64,000 nt of DNA from assembly GCA_030063045.1 (NCBI GenBank), contig JAQSEB010000044.1, positions 1-64,000 on the forward strand. The letters are read 5' to 3'. A program made the translations under genes and the position numbers. Shown here one piece after another: positions 23,052-30,165 of the stretch. The notes under the pieces are model-generated. The model was not told the DNA's origin. It ran no database searches and saw only the letters and a program-made list of their open reading frames with translations. Position 1 is the stretch's first letter, and each line of letters begins with the position of its first letter. The DNA comes from Pratylenchus scribneri (Eukaryota; Nematoda; Chromadorea; Rhabditida; Pratylenchidae).

Positions 23052-23059
23052 TTTTATAC
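23052..23059 (-). promoter_or_regulatory. TATA box for the pVI-like/capsid pair
   Basis: Minus-strand GGTATAAAAGGG centred at 23055, about 50 nt before the ATG at 23006. It is the only TATA box seen before both capsid-region genes. Confidence 0.65.
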
Positions 23060-23160
23060 CCTTTATCATCGCCCACTTTACACGTTTTTTATAAAAAATA
23101 TTTATTCATAATAATAAAAATAATACAATAATATATGAAAATAGGGATAAGTATTAGGGG

Positions 23161-23180
23161 CAAAGCATGTGATTTAGGGG
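23161..23180 (-). promoter_or_regulatory. Shared CCCCTAAATCACATGC motif, inverted copy
   Basis: Plus strand CAAAGCATGTGATTTAGGGG is the reverse complement of the motif found before the ATPase gene (25488-25506) and the penton gene (31624-31645). Here it lies about 100 bp upstream of the pVI-like TATA box, in the opposite orientation. Confidence 0.5.
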
Positions 23181-23189
23181 TTTAAGGAA

Positions 23190-23873
23190 TTAGGATAATG
23201 TACGAAATAATTGCATAGCATTATGACTTGAATTACGACGTGGTATAATTGAAAGATTACGATTAAAAGGGGTAGTACGATGATAATTTAGCGCTTCTTC
23301 TTGAGTTGGTCTTCTTACGGCCCATTGTGCTCTTTGAACCTCTGGCTTGATTGTACTTTTCTTATACGGATAGGGTGGAGGACTTCCTTCCGACTTTCTT
23401 TTCCTCATACCATGGGAAACGACTTCGATAAGATTGGGATCTGGTCGGTATTTTACACCAGGTCTTCCATAAATTTCCATCGATGTTCGAGGTCTTGGTG
23501 AAGGTAAGGCCAATTGAGCCGATGTGGAAGGGAGAGCTGATTGGTCCATCGATTCTGGAATCGGTAATTCTCTCCTAATTGATTTATTTATCCGAATAAC
23601 AGATGGACGAGGACGTAAAGCTACAGTACCAATTTTTGTATTCTTCTTCTTCTTGGCCACAGCCTTTGATTTTCTTGATATGCCCAAATGTTCTCTAACA
23701 GCATTCGAGGAGGATGAGGATGGTATGACAGACTGGTCCATTGGTTCTGAAGGCTCCAATTCTTGCCTTATTGATTTATTAGTTCGAATAATGGAAGGCT
23801 GAGGACGTAGAGCTACGGGACCAGATTTTTCATTTTTCTTCTTCTTTGACACCGTCTTTGACTTTTTGGACAT
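23190..23873 (-). CDS. Basic duplicated-domain protein, likely virion core
   Basis: The frame is open from 24071 (ATG), and a second ATG at 23873 starts MSKKSKTVSKKKK. I choose 23873 because the upstream stretch overlaps the previous gene and is leucine/histidine-biased. Two consecutive units of about 62 residues repeat the pattern SKKSK..VSKKKKN..(G)PVALRP.PSIIR.NKSIRQEL...MDQS..PS. The rest is Arg/Pro-rich (SPRPRTSMEIYG, KRKSEGSPPPYPYKKS). This could be an adenovirus core-like DNA-binding protein, but the function is inferred from charge only. Confidence 0.6.
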   Translation of the reverse strand: MSKKSKTVSKKKKNEKSGPVALRPQPSIIRTNKSIRQELEPSEPMDQSVIPSSSSSNAVREHLGISRKSKAVAKKKKNTKIGTVALRPRPSVIRINKSIRRELPIPESMDQSALPSTSAQLALPSPRPRTSMEIYGRPGVKYRPDPNLIEVVSHGMRKRKSEGSPPPYPYKKSTIKPEVQRAQWAVRRPTQEEALNYHRTTPFNRNLSIIPRRNSSHNAMQLFRTLS

Positions 23874-23970
23874 TTCCAGAGAGGAGTTTGTATTTGGAGT
23901 ATGAAGTATAGGCCATTTTCTTGGAGGGAATCTGGGTGGTTCTTCTTCATCTCTTCCTTGATGGAATACC

Positions 23971-24426
23971 TCAATAGTCTTGAGGTGGAGCCGTTTCTTC
24001 AAGAGGAGGAATCTGTGATTCCGAAGGAGGAGGTAATGTAGGTGTGGAAGGAATCGATTGGAATTCTTCATCTTCTACGGGAATACGAGGATCATCATCC
24101 ATCCATTCGTGTTCTGTTGTCGGTGGGGATTGTCTTCTTTCATTCTCGATTACCGTATCCTCGACCTCCTCATCGCCTTTCCTCAATAAAATACGAGCAC
24201 CCTTATCCAATTCAACTTTAACCGGTCTATCCTCTCTATCCTTCCTCAGTTTCAAATAACGACGAAGTTGCTGATTATATCTGACATTTTTCCTTGAGGG
24301 GTCACTTTTCTGTCGACGAATCCTGTCCAGTTCTCTTTTTGTAAAGTCCAAATTGGGTTCACCGGTATCTGTGGAGGTTAATCCTCGATAAACTTGTTCG
24401 GGTAATAATACGAGTTTATTTGCCAT
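23971..24426 (-). CDS. Conserved Polinton small protein starting MANKLVLLPEQVYRGL
   Basis: 151 residues from the ATG at 24424-24426. The N-terminus LVLLPEQVYRGL is a pattern I associate with a recurrent Polinton/adintovirus morphogenesis-module protein of unknown role. The middle is basic with a predicted helix (RELDRIRRQK, YNQQLRRYLKLRKDRED). The C-terminus is acidic and proline-rich. The start lies inside the end of the 114-residue upstream gene (overlap 11 nt). The 3' end overlaps the next open frame by up to 100 nt. This fits a compact polycistronic array. Confidence 0.7.
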   Translation of the reverse strand: MANKLVLLPEQVYRGLTSTDTGEPNLDFTKRELDRIRRQKSDPSRKNVRYNQQLRRYLKLRKDREDRPVKVELDKGARILLRKGDEEVEDTVIENERRQSPPTTEHEWMDDDPRIPVEDEEFQSIPSTPTLPPPSESQIPPLEETAPPQDY

Positions 24427-24760
24427 CAATTAAACGTTTGAGTATAGGAGACAATAATGAGCTAAATAAATGAGTACCGATTCCGGCTCCTTTTTGAACA
24501 ATGAATTTTCTGGCTCCTCTTTCTGTTTTTATACGGCTGGCTCGGCGAACAAAATCGGCATATGGAATGAGTTGCTTCTTTTGACGAGGTGTCAAATTAA
24601 TTCGGGATGAAACAATATTGAGACAAATTTCGGTTAATGCCAACAATTCCTCTGTATTGGCCTTTTTCAATAATTGACGCAATTTTTTATCGGATTTTGT
24701 TTTACTCAATTGTTTTAAAAATTTGGAATTTGAGTGAATAAACTTGGGAATCTCATACAT
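24416..24760 (-). CDS. Conserved Polinton small protein with LTPRQKKQL motif
   Basis: 114 residues from the ATG at 24760. The helical N-terminal half contains LLALTEICLNIVSSRINLTP, then RQKKQLIPYADFVRR. A C-terminal FIVQKGAGIGTHLFSSLLSP hydrophobic stretch follows. This arrangement (ICxN, LTPxQKxxL, QKGxG then hydrophobic tail) recurs in small proteins beside the Polinton ATPase and capsid genes. The role is unknown, perhaps virion assembly. The start is only 6 bp after the ATPase stop. Confidence 0.75.
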   Translation of the reverse strand: MYEIPKFIHSNSKFLKQLSKTKSDKKLRQLLKKANTEELLALTEICLNIVSSRINLTPRQKKQLIPYADFVRRASRIKTERGARKFIVQKGAGIGTHLFSSLLSPILKRLIDGK

Positions 24761-24766
24761 TTTTTA

Positions 24767-25420
24767 TTAAATGGTTTTTGGATGGAAAATTATAGGGTGT
24801 TCATCATCCTTAAATAGATTTGTCCGGAGGCGAAGCAGAGGATCACTAGCTGCATGCATATCAATCATCAAATAGCCATAGGGTTGATTTGTTGCCTGTC
24901 TATAGGCATCCAAAAAATAATCCAATTGACGAGGAAATAGTTGAGTTCCAATGTTCCTTATAGCCAAAGCCGAATTTGGAGATCTCATGAGGACTAGATA
25001 TTGGGCATTCTGCCTGGCAACCTTTATTTTCTTCTCAAACAAATTTTGAGTAACAAAGACAATGGCAAAGTTTTGGTGATGGGATTTTGCTGTAAACAGA
25101 GAGGACAAATACGATTCCGAGATGGAAAGGAGCAAGTCATCCAAAATGAGTAAACAAGGCTTCTGTTGACGTTTAATGACCTCTTCATCGGGAACTCCAG
25201 AATGAACGGTTACTCCGGCTTTTTGGAGGATGGGGACAGTTGTACTCATTTCTCCAAAGCAATATAGGATAGAATGAGGAGGTGGATTAATAAGGGACTG
25301 AGCTTCGGCTATAAATTTTAGGAGAAAGGTACTTTTCCCACTGGAACTTGGTCCAGATAGGATCATACCAAAGGGAAGTTTCAACTTTAAATCGTTCTCG
25401 GAAAAGGAGGACAAATCCAT
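24767..25420 (-). CDS. ATPase: DNA-packaging ATPase, FtsK/HerA (A32-like)
   Basis: 217 residues, intact. Walker A is GPSSSGKST at residues 23-31 and Walker B is LLILDD at 90-95. A conserved FVTQN (sensor-like) follows around residue 124. Length and motif spacing match the genome-packaging ATPase of Polintons and related large DNA viruses. It likely pumps the genome into the capsid. It heads the tightly packed minus-strand row (ATPase, 114-aa, 151-aa, duplicated basic protein). A TATA box at 25465-25474 lies upstream. Confidence 0.92.
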   Translation of the reverse strand: MDLSSFSENDLKLKLPFGMILSGPSSSGKSTFLLKFIAEAQSLINPPPHSILYCFGEMSTTVPILQKAGVTVHSGVPDEEVIKRQQKPCLLILDDLLLSISESYLSSLFTAKSHHQNFAIVFVTQNLFEKKIKVARQNAQYLVLMRSPNSALAIRNIGTQLFPRQLDYFLDAYRQATNQPYGYLMIDMHAASDPLLRLRTNLFKDDEHPIIFHPKTI

Positions 25421-25464
25421 TTAAGCTTTATAGAATTTTTGAGGAAGGAAAAGTGAGGAATTAT

Positions 25465-25474
25465 TTATATACTC
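25465..25474 (-). promoter_or_regulatory. TATA box for the ATPase gene row
   Basis: Minus-strand GAGTATATAAATAATT. It lies about 45 nt before the ATPase start and about 15 bp downstream of the shared CTAAATCACATGCTTGACC motif. Confidence 0.65.
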
Positions 25475-25487
25475 ACCCCCCTAAATC

Positions 25488-25506
25488 CCTAAATCACATG
25501 CTTGAC
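25488..25506 (-). promoter_or_regulatory. Shared CTAAATCACATGCTTGACC motif upstream of the ATPase
   Basis: Reads CTAAATCACATGCTTGACC on the plus strand. The same 19 bases occur at 31627-31645 upstream of the penton gene, also just outside a TATA box. Repeated placement beside TATA boxes of virion genes suggests a regulatory site (inference). Confidence 0.55.
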
Positions 25507-25628
25507 CATAGGACCATAGGACCATAGAGATCATAAAATAAACAATAACATTACAAATTTATTAAATAACATTAAATAAATGAGAGGATAATTGTCAATT
25601 CAGGGTAGCGAGGCATTATATTAGATTT

Positions 25629-26276
25629 CTAAGGTTTAAAGTTTTTTGGAAAACGAATGGAATTTAAAGGGGTAATGTGACCAAATTTCTTCCTCATTGC
25701 TATTTTCCTCATTTTCTCCTTCTTCTTCTTCTTCTTCTTCTTCTCCTTCCTCATCCGTTTGATCTTGGTAAGACGCCATGCCAAAGAGCCGAAAGAGAAG
25801 GGATGTTGACGTTTAATGTTATCCTGAAGGTTAAATTTTGGAAACGGAGTTTGAGGACGAATAACCGATTCCATTGGCACGGGTGTCGGTGGACGAATTC
25901 TTGGGTGTTTTTGAGGTAGAGAGGCGATAGCCGACTCAGACCGGAGGAATCGATGGTAGAGAGGCGATAGCCGACTCAAACCAGAGGAATCGGTGGTAGA
26001 GAGGCGTAGCCGACTCAAACCAGAGGAATCGGCGGTGAGATTCCTCCTGGTGAGATTCCTCCTGGTGAGATTCCTATGGTGAGATTCCTCAGGAGATATT
26101 TCCATATTGATTGCCTGATCCTGAATATCTTTTGAATTTCCATTTTTTAATCTATTTTTTACATTGGATTCCGTAATTTCCATTTCTTGTACTGAAGAAT
26201 CCATTTTGATATTGGAAAACTCTCGAATCATATCCAAAAAGTCCATCGTTTGCTGTAATTCAAGTAAACTGACCAT
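25629..26276 (-). CDS. Polinton protein with minisatellite-coded middle and poly-Lys tail
   Basis: 215 residues from the ATG at 26276. The N-terminal ~60 residues are helical and acidic. The middle is encoded by two tandem arrays: four ~15-bp units (NLTRRNLTRRNLT) and three 40/40/39-bp units (25915-26033). Because 40 is not a multiple of 3, each unit is read in a different frame. The C-terminal part has PRIRPPTPVP, and a run of lysines (RKEKKKKKKKKEK). The basic tail suggests nucleic-acid binding. It is not recognised as a known family. A TATA-like CATAAATAT is at 26296-26304. Confidence 0.65.
   Translation of the reverse strand: MVSLLELQQTMDFLDMIREFSNIKMDSSVQEMEITESNVKNRLKNGNSKDIQDQAINMEISPEESHHRNLTRRNLTRRNLTADSSGLSRLRLSTTDSSGLSRLSPLYHRFLRSESAIASLPQKHPRIRPPTPVPMESVIRPQTPFPKFNLQDNIKRQHPFSFGSLAWRLTKIKRMRKEKKKKKKKKEKMRKIAMRKKFGHITPLNSIRFPKNFKP
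25915..26094. repeat. Coding tandem repeats (40 bp x3 and ~15 bp x4)
   Basis: Units starting GGTAGAGAGGCGATAGCCGA begin at about 25915, 25955 and 25995. They are followed by four copies of GGTGAGATTCCTCCT-type units. The word GAGGCGATAGCCGAC also appears in reverse in the signal peptide of the neighbouring membrane-protein gene (about 26606-26630). Confidence 0.85.
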
Positions 26277-26520
26277 TTTTAATGAACGGTTGGATATTTA
26301 TGCAAAATGGATGAATGAATGGGAGTGAAATTGTTGCACTTTTAGGGATGACTCATCCTTTGGAACCGAGCCAGGGAAATCTCTCCGCCTCGCTACCAAC
26401 CGATTCATGTCGGCATCTCCCGCTGCGCGACATCTGCTTCAGCTTTTTAAAATTTGAATAAAAGACCCATCCATATAGGATAAAATAAAGGTTTATTAAG
26501 GACTGGAAAGAAAAAATAAG

Positions 26521-26528
26521 TATAAATA
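26521..26528 (+). promoter_or_regulatory. TATA box (TATAAATA) for the membrane-protein gene
   Basis: TATAAATATTCGC lies about 31-38 nt upstream of the ATG at 26559. Confidence 0.65.
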
Positions 26529-26558
26529 TTCGCAAAACTGATATCAATATTAAAAAAA

Positions 26559-27212
26559 ATGTTCTTCATTATCTTCTTCCCAAAAAAATCTCACCACCTA
26601 TTTTTCTGGTTTGCGTCGGCTATCGCCTCGCTACTCATTCCCATAATCTCCTCATTTCCCACCCAAGAACCGACTACAAAGTACACCTATAAATATAATC
26701 TACCGGAATATTCCCAGTATAAGGAGATCTTAAAATCCGTAAGACCATCTTCGACAATTCCACCACAACCATCAACTTCTGAATTAATTACGACTATATC
26801 TCCTTCGGAATTTATTTCCACTTCCTCCTCAAAAATTAGTTACTCAAATCCAAACTTTGTTCCCGATCTTCCTTTGTGCAAGGAGACCCCTGAAAGTGAC
26901 AATTTCTACGGACATGCATATTGCCTCATTGCCTTTCTCTTCTATCTCATTGCCATTATCAGCGCCATTTTGTTAACTTGTAGGGCTTTTGGATGTCTCA
27001 AGAAATTTGAACAACAACCACGACGACAACAAGAACCCTACGAACGAGAATTGGAGTCATTAACAGAACGTTATCCCTCGATTTTCCACAAGAACATGTC
27101 ACGAGAGGAGATGTATAAAAAGATGAGCACTCCAAATATTGATGTACCAGATGGACTCGTTACAAGTAACCCATATACTCCGATCAAATCCTCTGACAAA
27201 TCGTTCATTTAA
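26559..27212 (+). CDS. Type I membrane protein with Ser/Thr/Pro-rich stalk
   Basis: 217 residues. It has an N-terminal signal peptide (FFWFASAIASLLIPIIS), then a ~90-residue Ser/Thr/Pro-rich, probably O-glycosylated stalk. A short Cys-containing segment follows, then a transmembrane helix (LIAFLFYLIAIISAILL) and a ~70-residue charged tail. It is too short and lacks the heptads or fusion loop expected for a viral fusion glycoprotein. It could be a virion or cell-surface protein. The 3' end overlaps the protease gene by 71 nt in another frame. Confidence 0.75.
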   Translation: MFFIIFFPKKSHHLFFWFASAIASLLIPIISSFPTQEPTTKYTYKYNLPEYSQYKEILKSVRPSSTIPPQPSTSELITTISPSEFISTSSSKISYSNPNFVPDLPLCKETPESDNFYGHAYCLIAFLFYLIAIISAILLTCRAFGCLKKFEQQPRRQQEPYERELESLTERYPSIFHKNMSREEMYKKMSTPNIDVPDGLVTSNPYTPIKSSDKSFI

Positions 27213-27567
27213 GGAATGCCTACCAATTGATCATCTTACTCTACCGTCAACCTTTCCTTCCTCATTTGTTGTCAATTTGGATTCATCTGATGGAGAAGGA
27301 ACACATTGGGTTGTTTATTATTTTTTGAGGAAGAACAATGTTTTATATTTTGATAGCTATGGAAAACCTCCCACCCTTAATATTAATGTGAAAAGAAATG
27401 TAAAATGTTATCAATCCCTCTATGCTGACACTTGTCCTCATCATTGTATTTCATTTATTTACCACATTTCCCTAGGATATTCCCTTGATCAATATTGTAA
27501 ATTATTAGACAGTAAATTTAATTCCGATTTATTTGTAAAAAATTTTGTGGAAAAATTAATAAATTAA
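27142..27567 (+). CDS. PRO: Adenain/Ulp1-type cysteine protease
   Basis: 141 residues from the first ATG (27142). Catalytic His is in GTHWVVYYF (H55), the acidic residue in YFDSYG (D71), and Cys in DTCPHHC (C98). A Gln precedes it at 91, as in adenovirus protease. The Gly that usually follows the catalytic Cys is Pro here. Polinton proteases mature virion proteins. The start lies inside the previous gene, so translation may need reinitiation, leaky scanning or a separate mRNA. Confidence 0.88.
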   Translation: MYQMDSLQVTHILRSNPLTNRSFKECLPIDHLTLPSTFPSSFVVNLDSSDGEGTHWVVYYFLRKNNVLYFDSYGKPPTLNINVKRNVKCYQSLYADTCPHHCISFIYHISLGYSLDQYCKLLDSKFNSDLFVKNFVEKLIN

Positions 27568-27629
27568 ATAATAAAATGAGTAAATATGTAATGAGGAAGT
27601 GGAAAATGAGTAATAAATTATGAGTAAAA

Positions 27630-28310
27630 TTAATGGAAATGAGGACATTTGTATGCTATACATTCCTGAGTATGGATATGGGGGCAAAATGAGGATAAAC
27701 ATTTTTCGGAATGAATATGATAACAAGGGAAAGCAAAACAGATTCGGGGTTTTTGGTAATCTTCACTATCATTTGTTTGGGTACTTTCAACGTCTTCAAA
27801 TACAATATCGTTCGCCGCATTGGTTGTCTGAGTAGATTGATCCTCCTCCCATACGATATCATCGAGATCATAATTGTCAATGTCACTCAGCATTGATTCG
27901 AAAATTTCCCCATATTTGCATTGATCGTCCTCTTTTTTCCCCTCCTCCTCAAATTCCAGCAGCTCCATTGGGTAATAATGATTATGGGTGCCAATTTTTT
28001 GAATGATACACGGAATATACGGGTAATGAAGACGGATTCGATGACGAGAATAGAAATGCTGAGAAACTGTTACATTGAATTGAGGGGGCAATTTTCCATA
28101 GGCAAGTACTTCATCGGCTCCATTGTAAGTTATTCCTCCTATCACTATTACCTTCTTCTCGCCTTTACGATCCTTGTATGTAGTTTGTACTATGCGACCA
28201 TTTAAATGTTTTATTAACTTTTCTCGATTTTCAGGGTGATTGATTTTATCGGATAGTTGTTTAATTGAACATTTGAGAAAATGAGCGCATTCTTGGAGGA
28301 CTGTTTTCAT
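27630..28310 (-). CDS. Stand-alone Argonaute-type PAZ domain with CxxxxC(P/Y)HxH repeat tail
   Basis: 226 residues, unspliced, from the ATG at 28310. Residues ~1-120 follow the Argonaute PAZ pattern: N-terminal helix, LIKHLNGRIVQTTY, KVIVIGGIT, then FNVTVSQHFYSRHRIRLHYP and the closing YYPMELLEF. The aromatic YF/HFY and RLHYP segments form the pocket that holds small-RNA 3' ends in the family. No MID or PIWI domain follows. Instead there is an acidic linker (~125-185) and three 13-residue units, CFAFPCYHIHSEK, CLSSFCPHIHTQE and CIAYKCPHFH, which look metal-binding. It lies between the protease (convergent) and the cyclase-like gene (divergent). Inference: a captured host PAZ used to interfere with RNAi. 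Confidence 0.75.
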   Translation of the reverse strand: MKTVLQECAHFLKCSIKQLSDKINHPENREKLIKHLNGRIVQTTYKDRKGEKKVIVIGGITYNGADEVLAYGKLPPQFNVTVSQHFYSRHRIRLHYPYIPCIIQKIGTHNHYYPMELLEFEEEGKKEDDQCKYGEIFESMLSDIDNYDLDDIVWEEDQSTQTTNAANDIVFEDVESTQTNDSEDYQKPRICFAFPCYHIHSEKCLSSFCPHIHTQECIAYKCPHFH

Positions 28311-28428
28311 GTTTTGAAGGATTATGGGTAAATTTGGGAAAATGAAATGAATAGAGGAAGTAGCTGGAAAATGATTATCTTATATATTTATCATAAATTA
28401 AGCTCCACCCCTTTTTTGGGTTGGCATC
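28311..28428. promoter_or_regulatory. Compact divergent promoter between PAZ and cyclase-like genes
   Basis: Only 118 bp separate the two divergent ATGs. A symmetric AT core, TCTTATATATTTATCATAAA at about 28377-28396, gives AAATATATAAGA on the minus strand and TATATATTTA on the plus strand. It could act as a TATA box in both directions, co-regulating both accessory genes. Confidence 0.55.
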
Positions 28429-29160
28429 ATGCCAAGTGAGAATGTCAAGTCTTACCAAGACTCCGCCCCTTTTTGTCCAGATTTGGATTTCCGTCCATTT
28501 TATGAATTCATTCTTTCAAAAATCCAAAAATCGGAAGCCAGAAAATTCTCAAATATATTCTCTCTCCAATTTACCGAAAATATGGCCCAACAAATTCTCA
28601 CACCTCCCACTCTCCTCGAAATGATGGCCTCTGATTATCCGGATCTCCTCTTTCAACGTTTAGCCTATGTTATTGAAAATGTTTTGGATTTTACCTCAAA
28701 ATTTTCCTATGTATTTTATTCTGGTTTTCCTAATCGTACCTTTGCCGAGCATTTTTGTAATTCTTATGGATTTTCCACTCTTGAAATGACCGCAGGTGGA
28801 AAATATTTAGACGGCCTTGATCTCTTCAATAACAATAAAACATACAAAGATGGGCCTCCAATTACTCAAAAACAAGCTTCGGAACTCTGGGACATGGCCT
28901 CAAGAAAATATGCTCAAACGTGTAAATGTCCAGAAGTATATGCATTCATTGAAGGCGCCGAACCTATCAACGAACATGGAGTTCTACGTACATTCTTCCG
29001 AGTGGAACTGCCAGTCCTCCTCAAAGAAAACAAGAATATCGAGACCATCTTCTTTGTGAACAGTGATTTCCGGATCGATGGGGCCTATGAAAAGAAGCTT
29101 AAGCCGTTCTATGACAAGAAGATGAAACCTTTTCGATGGACTAAAGATGGACCCATTTAA
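28429..29160 (+). CDS. ADP-ribosyl cyclase (CD38)-like protein
   Basis: 243 residues, unspliced. Residues ~150-212 resemble the catalytic half of ADP-ribosyl cyclase/CD38 proteins. SELWDMASRKYAQTCKC matches the family FW-x3-S-R-x-F-A-x-x-C pattern, followed by VYAFIEGA (family VhVmLNGS) and RTFFRVELPVLL (family StFgsvEvhnL). Trp154 and Glu193 would correspond to the active-site Trp and Glu. The N-terminal half is weaker. The usual Leu-Trp before the helical segment is LLF here, and the Glu-Asp pair is not obvious. No signal peptide or membrane anchor is seen, unlike CD38. If real, it would act on NAD or cyclic ADP-ribose. The assignment is from pattern recall, so confidence is moderate. Confidence 0.5.
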   Translation: MPSENVKSYQDSAPFCPDLDFRPFYEFILSKIQKSEARKFSNIFSLQFTENMAQQILTPPTLLEMMASDYPDLLFQRLAYVIENVLDFTSKFSYVFYSGFPNRTFAEHFCNSYGFSTLEMTAGGKYLDGLDLFNNNKTYKDGPPITQKQASELWDMASRKYAQTCKCPEVYAFIEGAEPINEHGVLRTFFRVELPVLLKENKNIETIFFVNSDFRIDGAYEKKLKPFYDKKMKPFRWTKDGPI

Positions 29161-29787
29161 TTTTCTTTAATGTATTCATTTATTCACATGTATACCATTT
29201 TTCTATATATTCGATAAATAAAAATGAAATAATGAAAAAGTTGTATTTTTACGTTACACGTTCTTAGTGTTGCACTAGTTTTTTGATGCTCGTCGTTAGC
29301 AATGACTTTTTGACATTGAAAAAGTCATCGTTAAGGACGCGCAACGAAATTGCTAAGAAACAAAAATTGCAGTTTTAAGGAGAAAAAGTGCATCGTTAAG
29401 GAAAAAAACTTGCACTTTTGTGCAACGCTAACGACGCGCAACGATTTTCGTTGCGCGCATCTTCCGATGCTATCATCGCTAGATGCGCGCATCTTCCGAT
29501 GATAGCAACGCTAACTCGTAAAAATGACAGTTTTAAGGAGAAAATAGGCATCGGTAAGAACGAGCATCGAAAAAATGGGTGCATCGTTAAGGACGAGCAA
29601 CGAAAAACAGGTGCATTACTAAGGATTTTTACTCAAAAATGTACAAAAATGTACATATACGCGCATGTATTTAAGGCATGTATGTGTGTATCTAGGGTAT
29701 ATACATGTAACATTTTAAGATTACTTTATCATGAAAAAACAAAATATTACATAAATAAAAGGAAAAATAATAGGTTTTTTTTTACAT
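29161..29787. repeat. Non-coding spacer with scattered GCATCGTTAAGGA / GCAACGAAAA repeats
   Basis: From about 29255 to 29625 the words CATCGTTAAGGA, GCAACGAAAA and GTTTTAAGGAGAAAA recur in both orientations. A stem-forming GACGCGCAACG...CGTTGCGCGC and the palindrome GATGCGCGCATC are also present. No gene is supported. An AATAAA at 29215 probably ends the cyclase-like transcript. Confidence 0.6.
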
Positions 29788-30060
29788 TCATTCTTTCTTG
29801 ACATTACGTACATAGGGTCTGGTTAATGCCGTCGTAGCCGTACAATTTTTGTCCACACATTTACGACACATTTCAATTTTGATTACCCATCCATCGTTCG
29901 TTTCCTTGATCTTGTCATCGCTATTGTATAAACGGTCATGACATTGTTCACAAAGATGATAGATGAGCACATTCTTCCCTTTGAACAGTTTCCAGACTTG
30001 GACTTTTGGAGGGGTGGAAAATTGTTCACTATTCTGGACAACAGGAGGAGAACTTTCCAT
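29788..30060 (-). CDS. Small zinc-ribbon-like protein
   Basis: 90 residues from the ATG at 30060. CEQC at residues ~37-40 and CRKCVDKNC near residues 65-73 could bind one zinc ion. The N-terminus is Ser/Pro-rich and the C-terminus basic. Unknown function. It sits just downstream of the penton gene on the same strand, about 105 bp apart. Confidence 0.6.
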   Translation of the reverse strand: MESSPPVVQNSEQFSTPPKVQVWKLFKGKNVLIYHLCEQCHDRLYNSDDKIKETNDGWVIKIEMCRKCVDKNCTATTALTRPYVRNVKKE

Positions 30061-30165
30061 AATTATAAAATGTTTGTCAGAATGAAGAAAAAAATTTTCA
30101 AAATGAAGAAGATGACAAAAATTCGGTCTTTATATACAATTTCCCAAAAACGATGACTCATCAAA

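Noticed and set aside
26559..27212. Viral membrane-fusion glycoprotein
   Set aside because: Only 217 residues, no heptad repeats or hydrophobic fusion loop, few cysteines.
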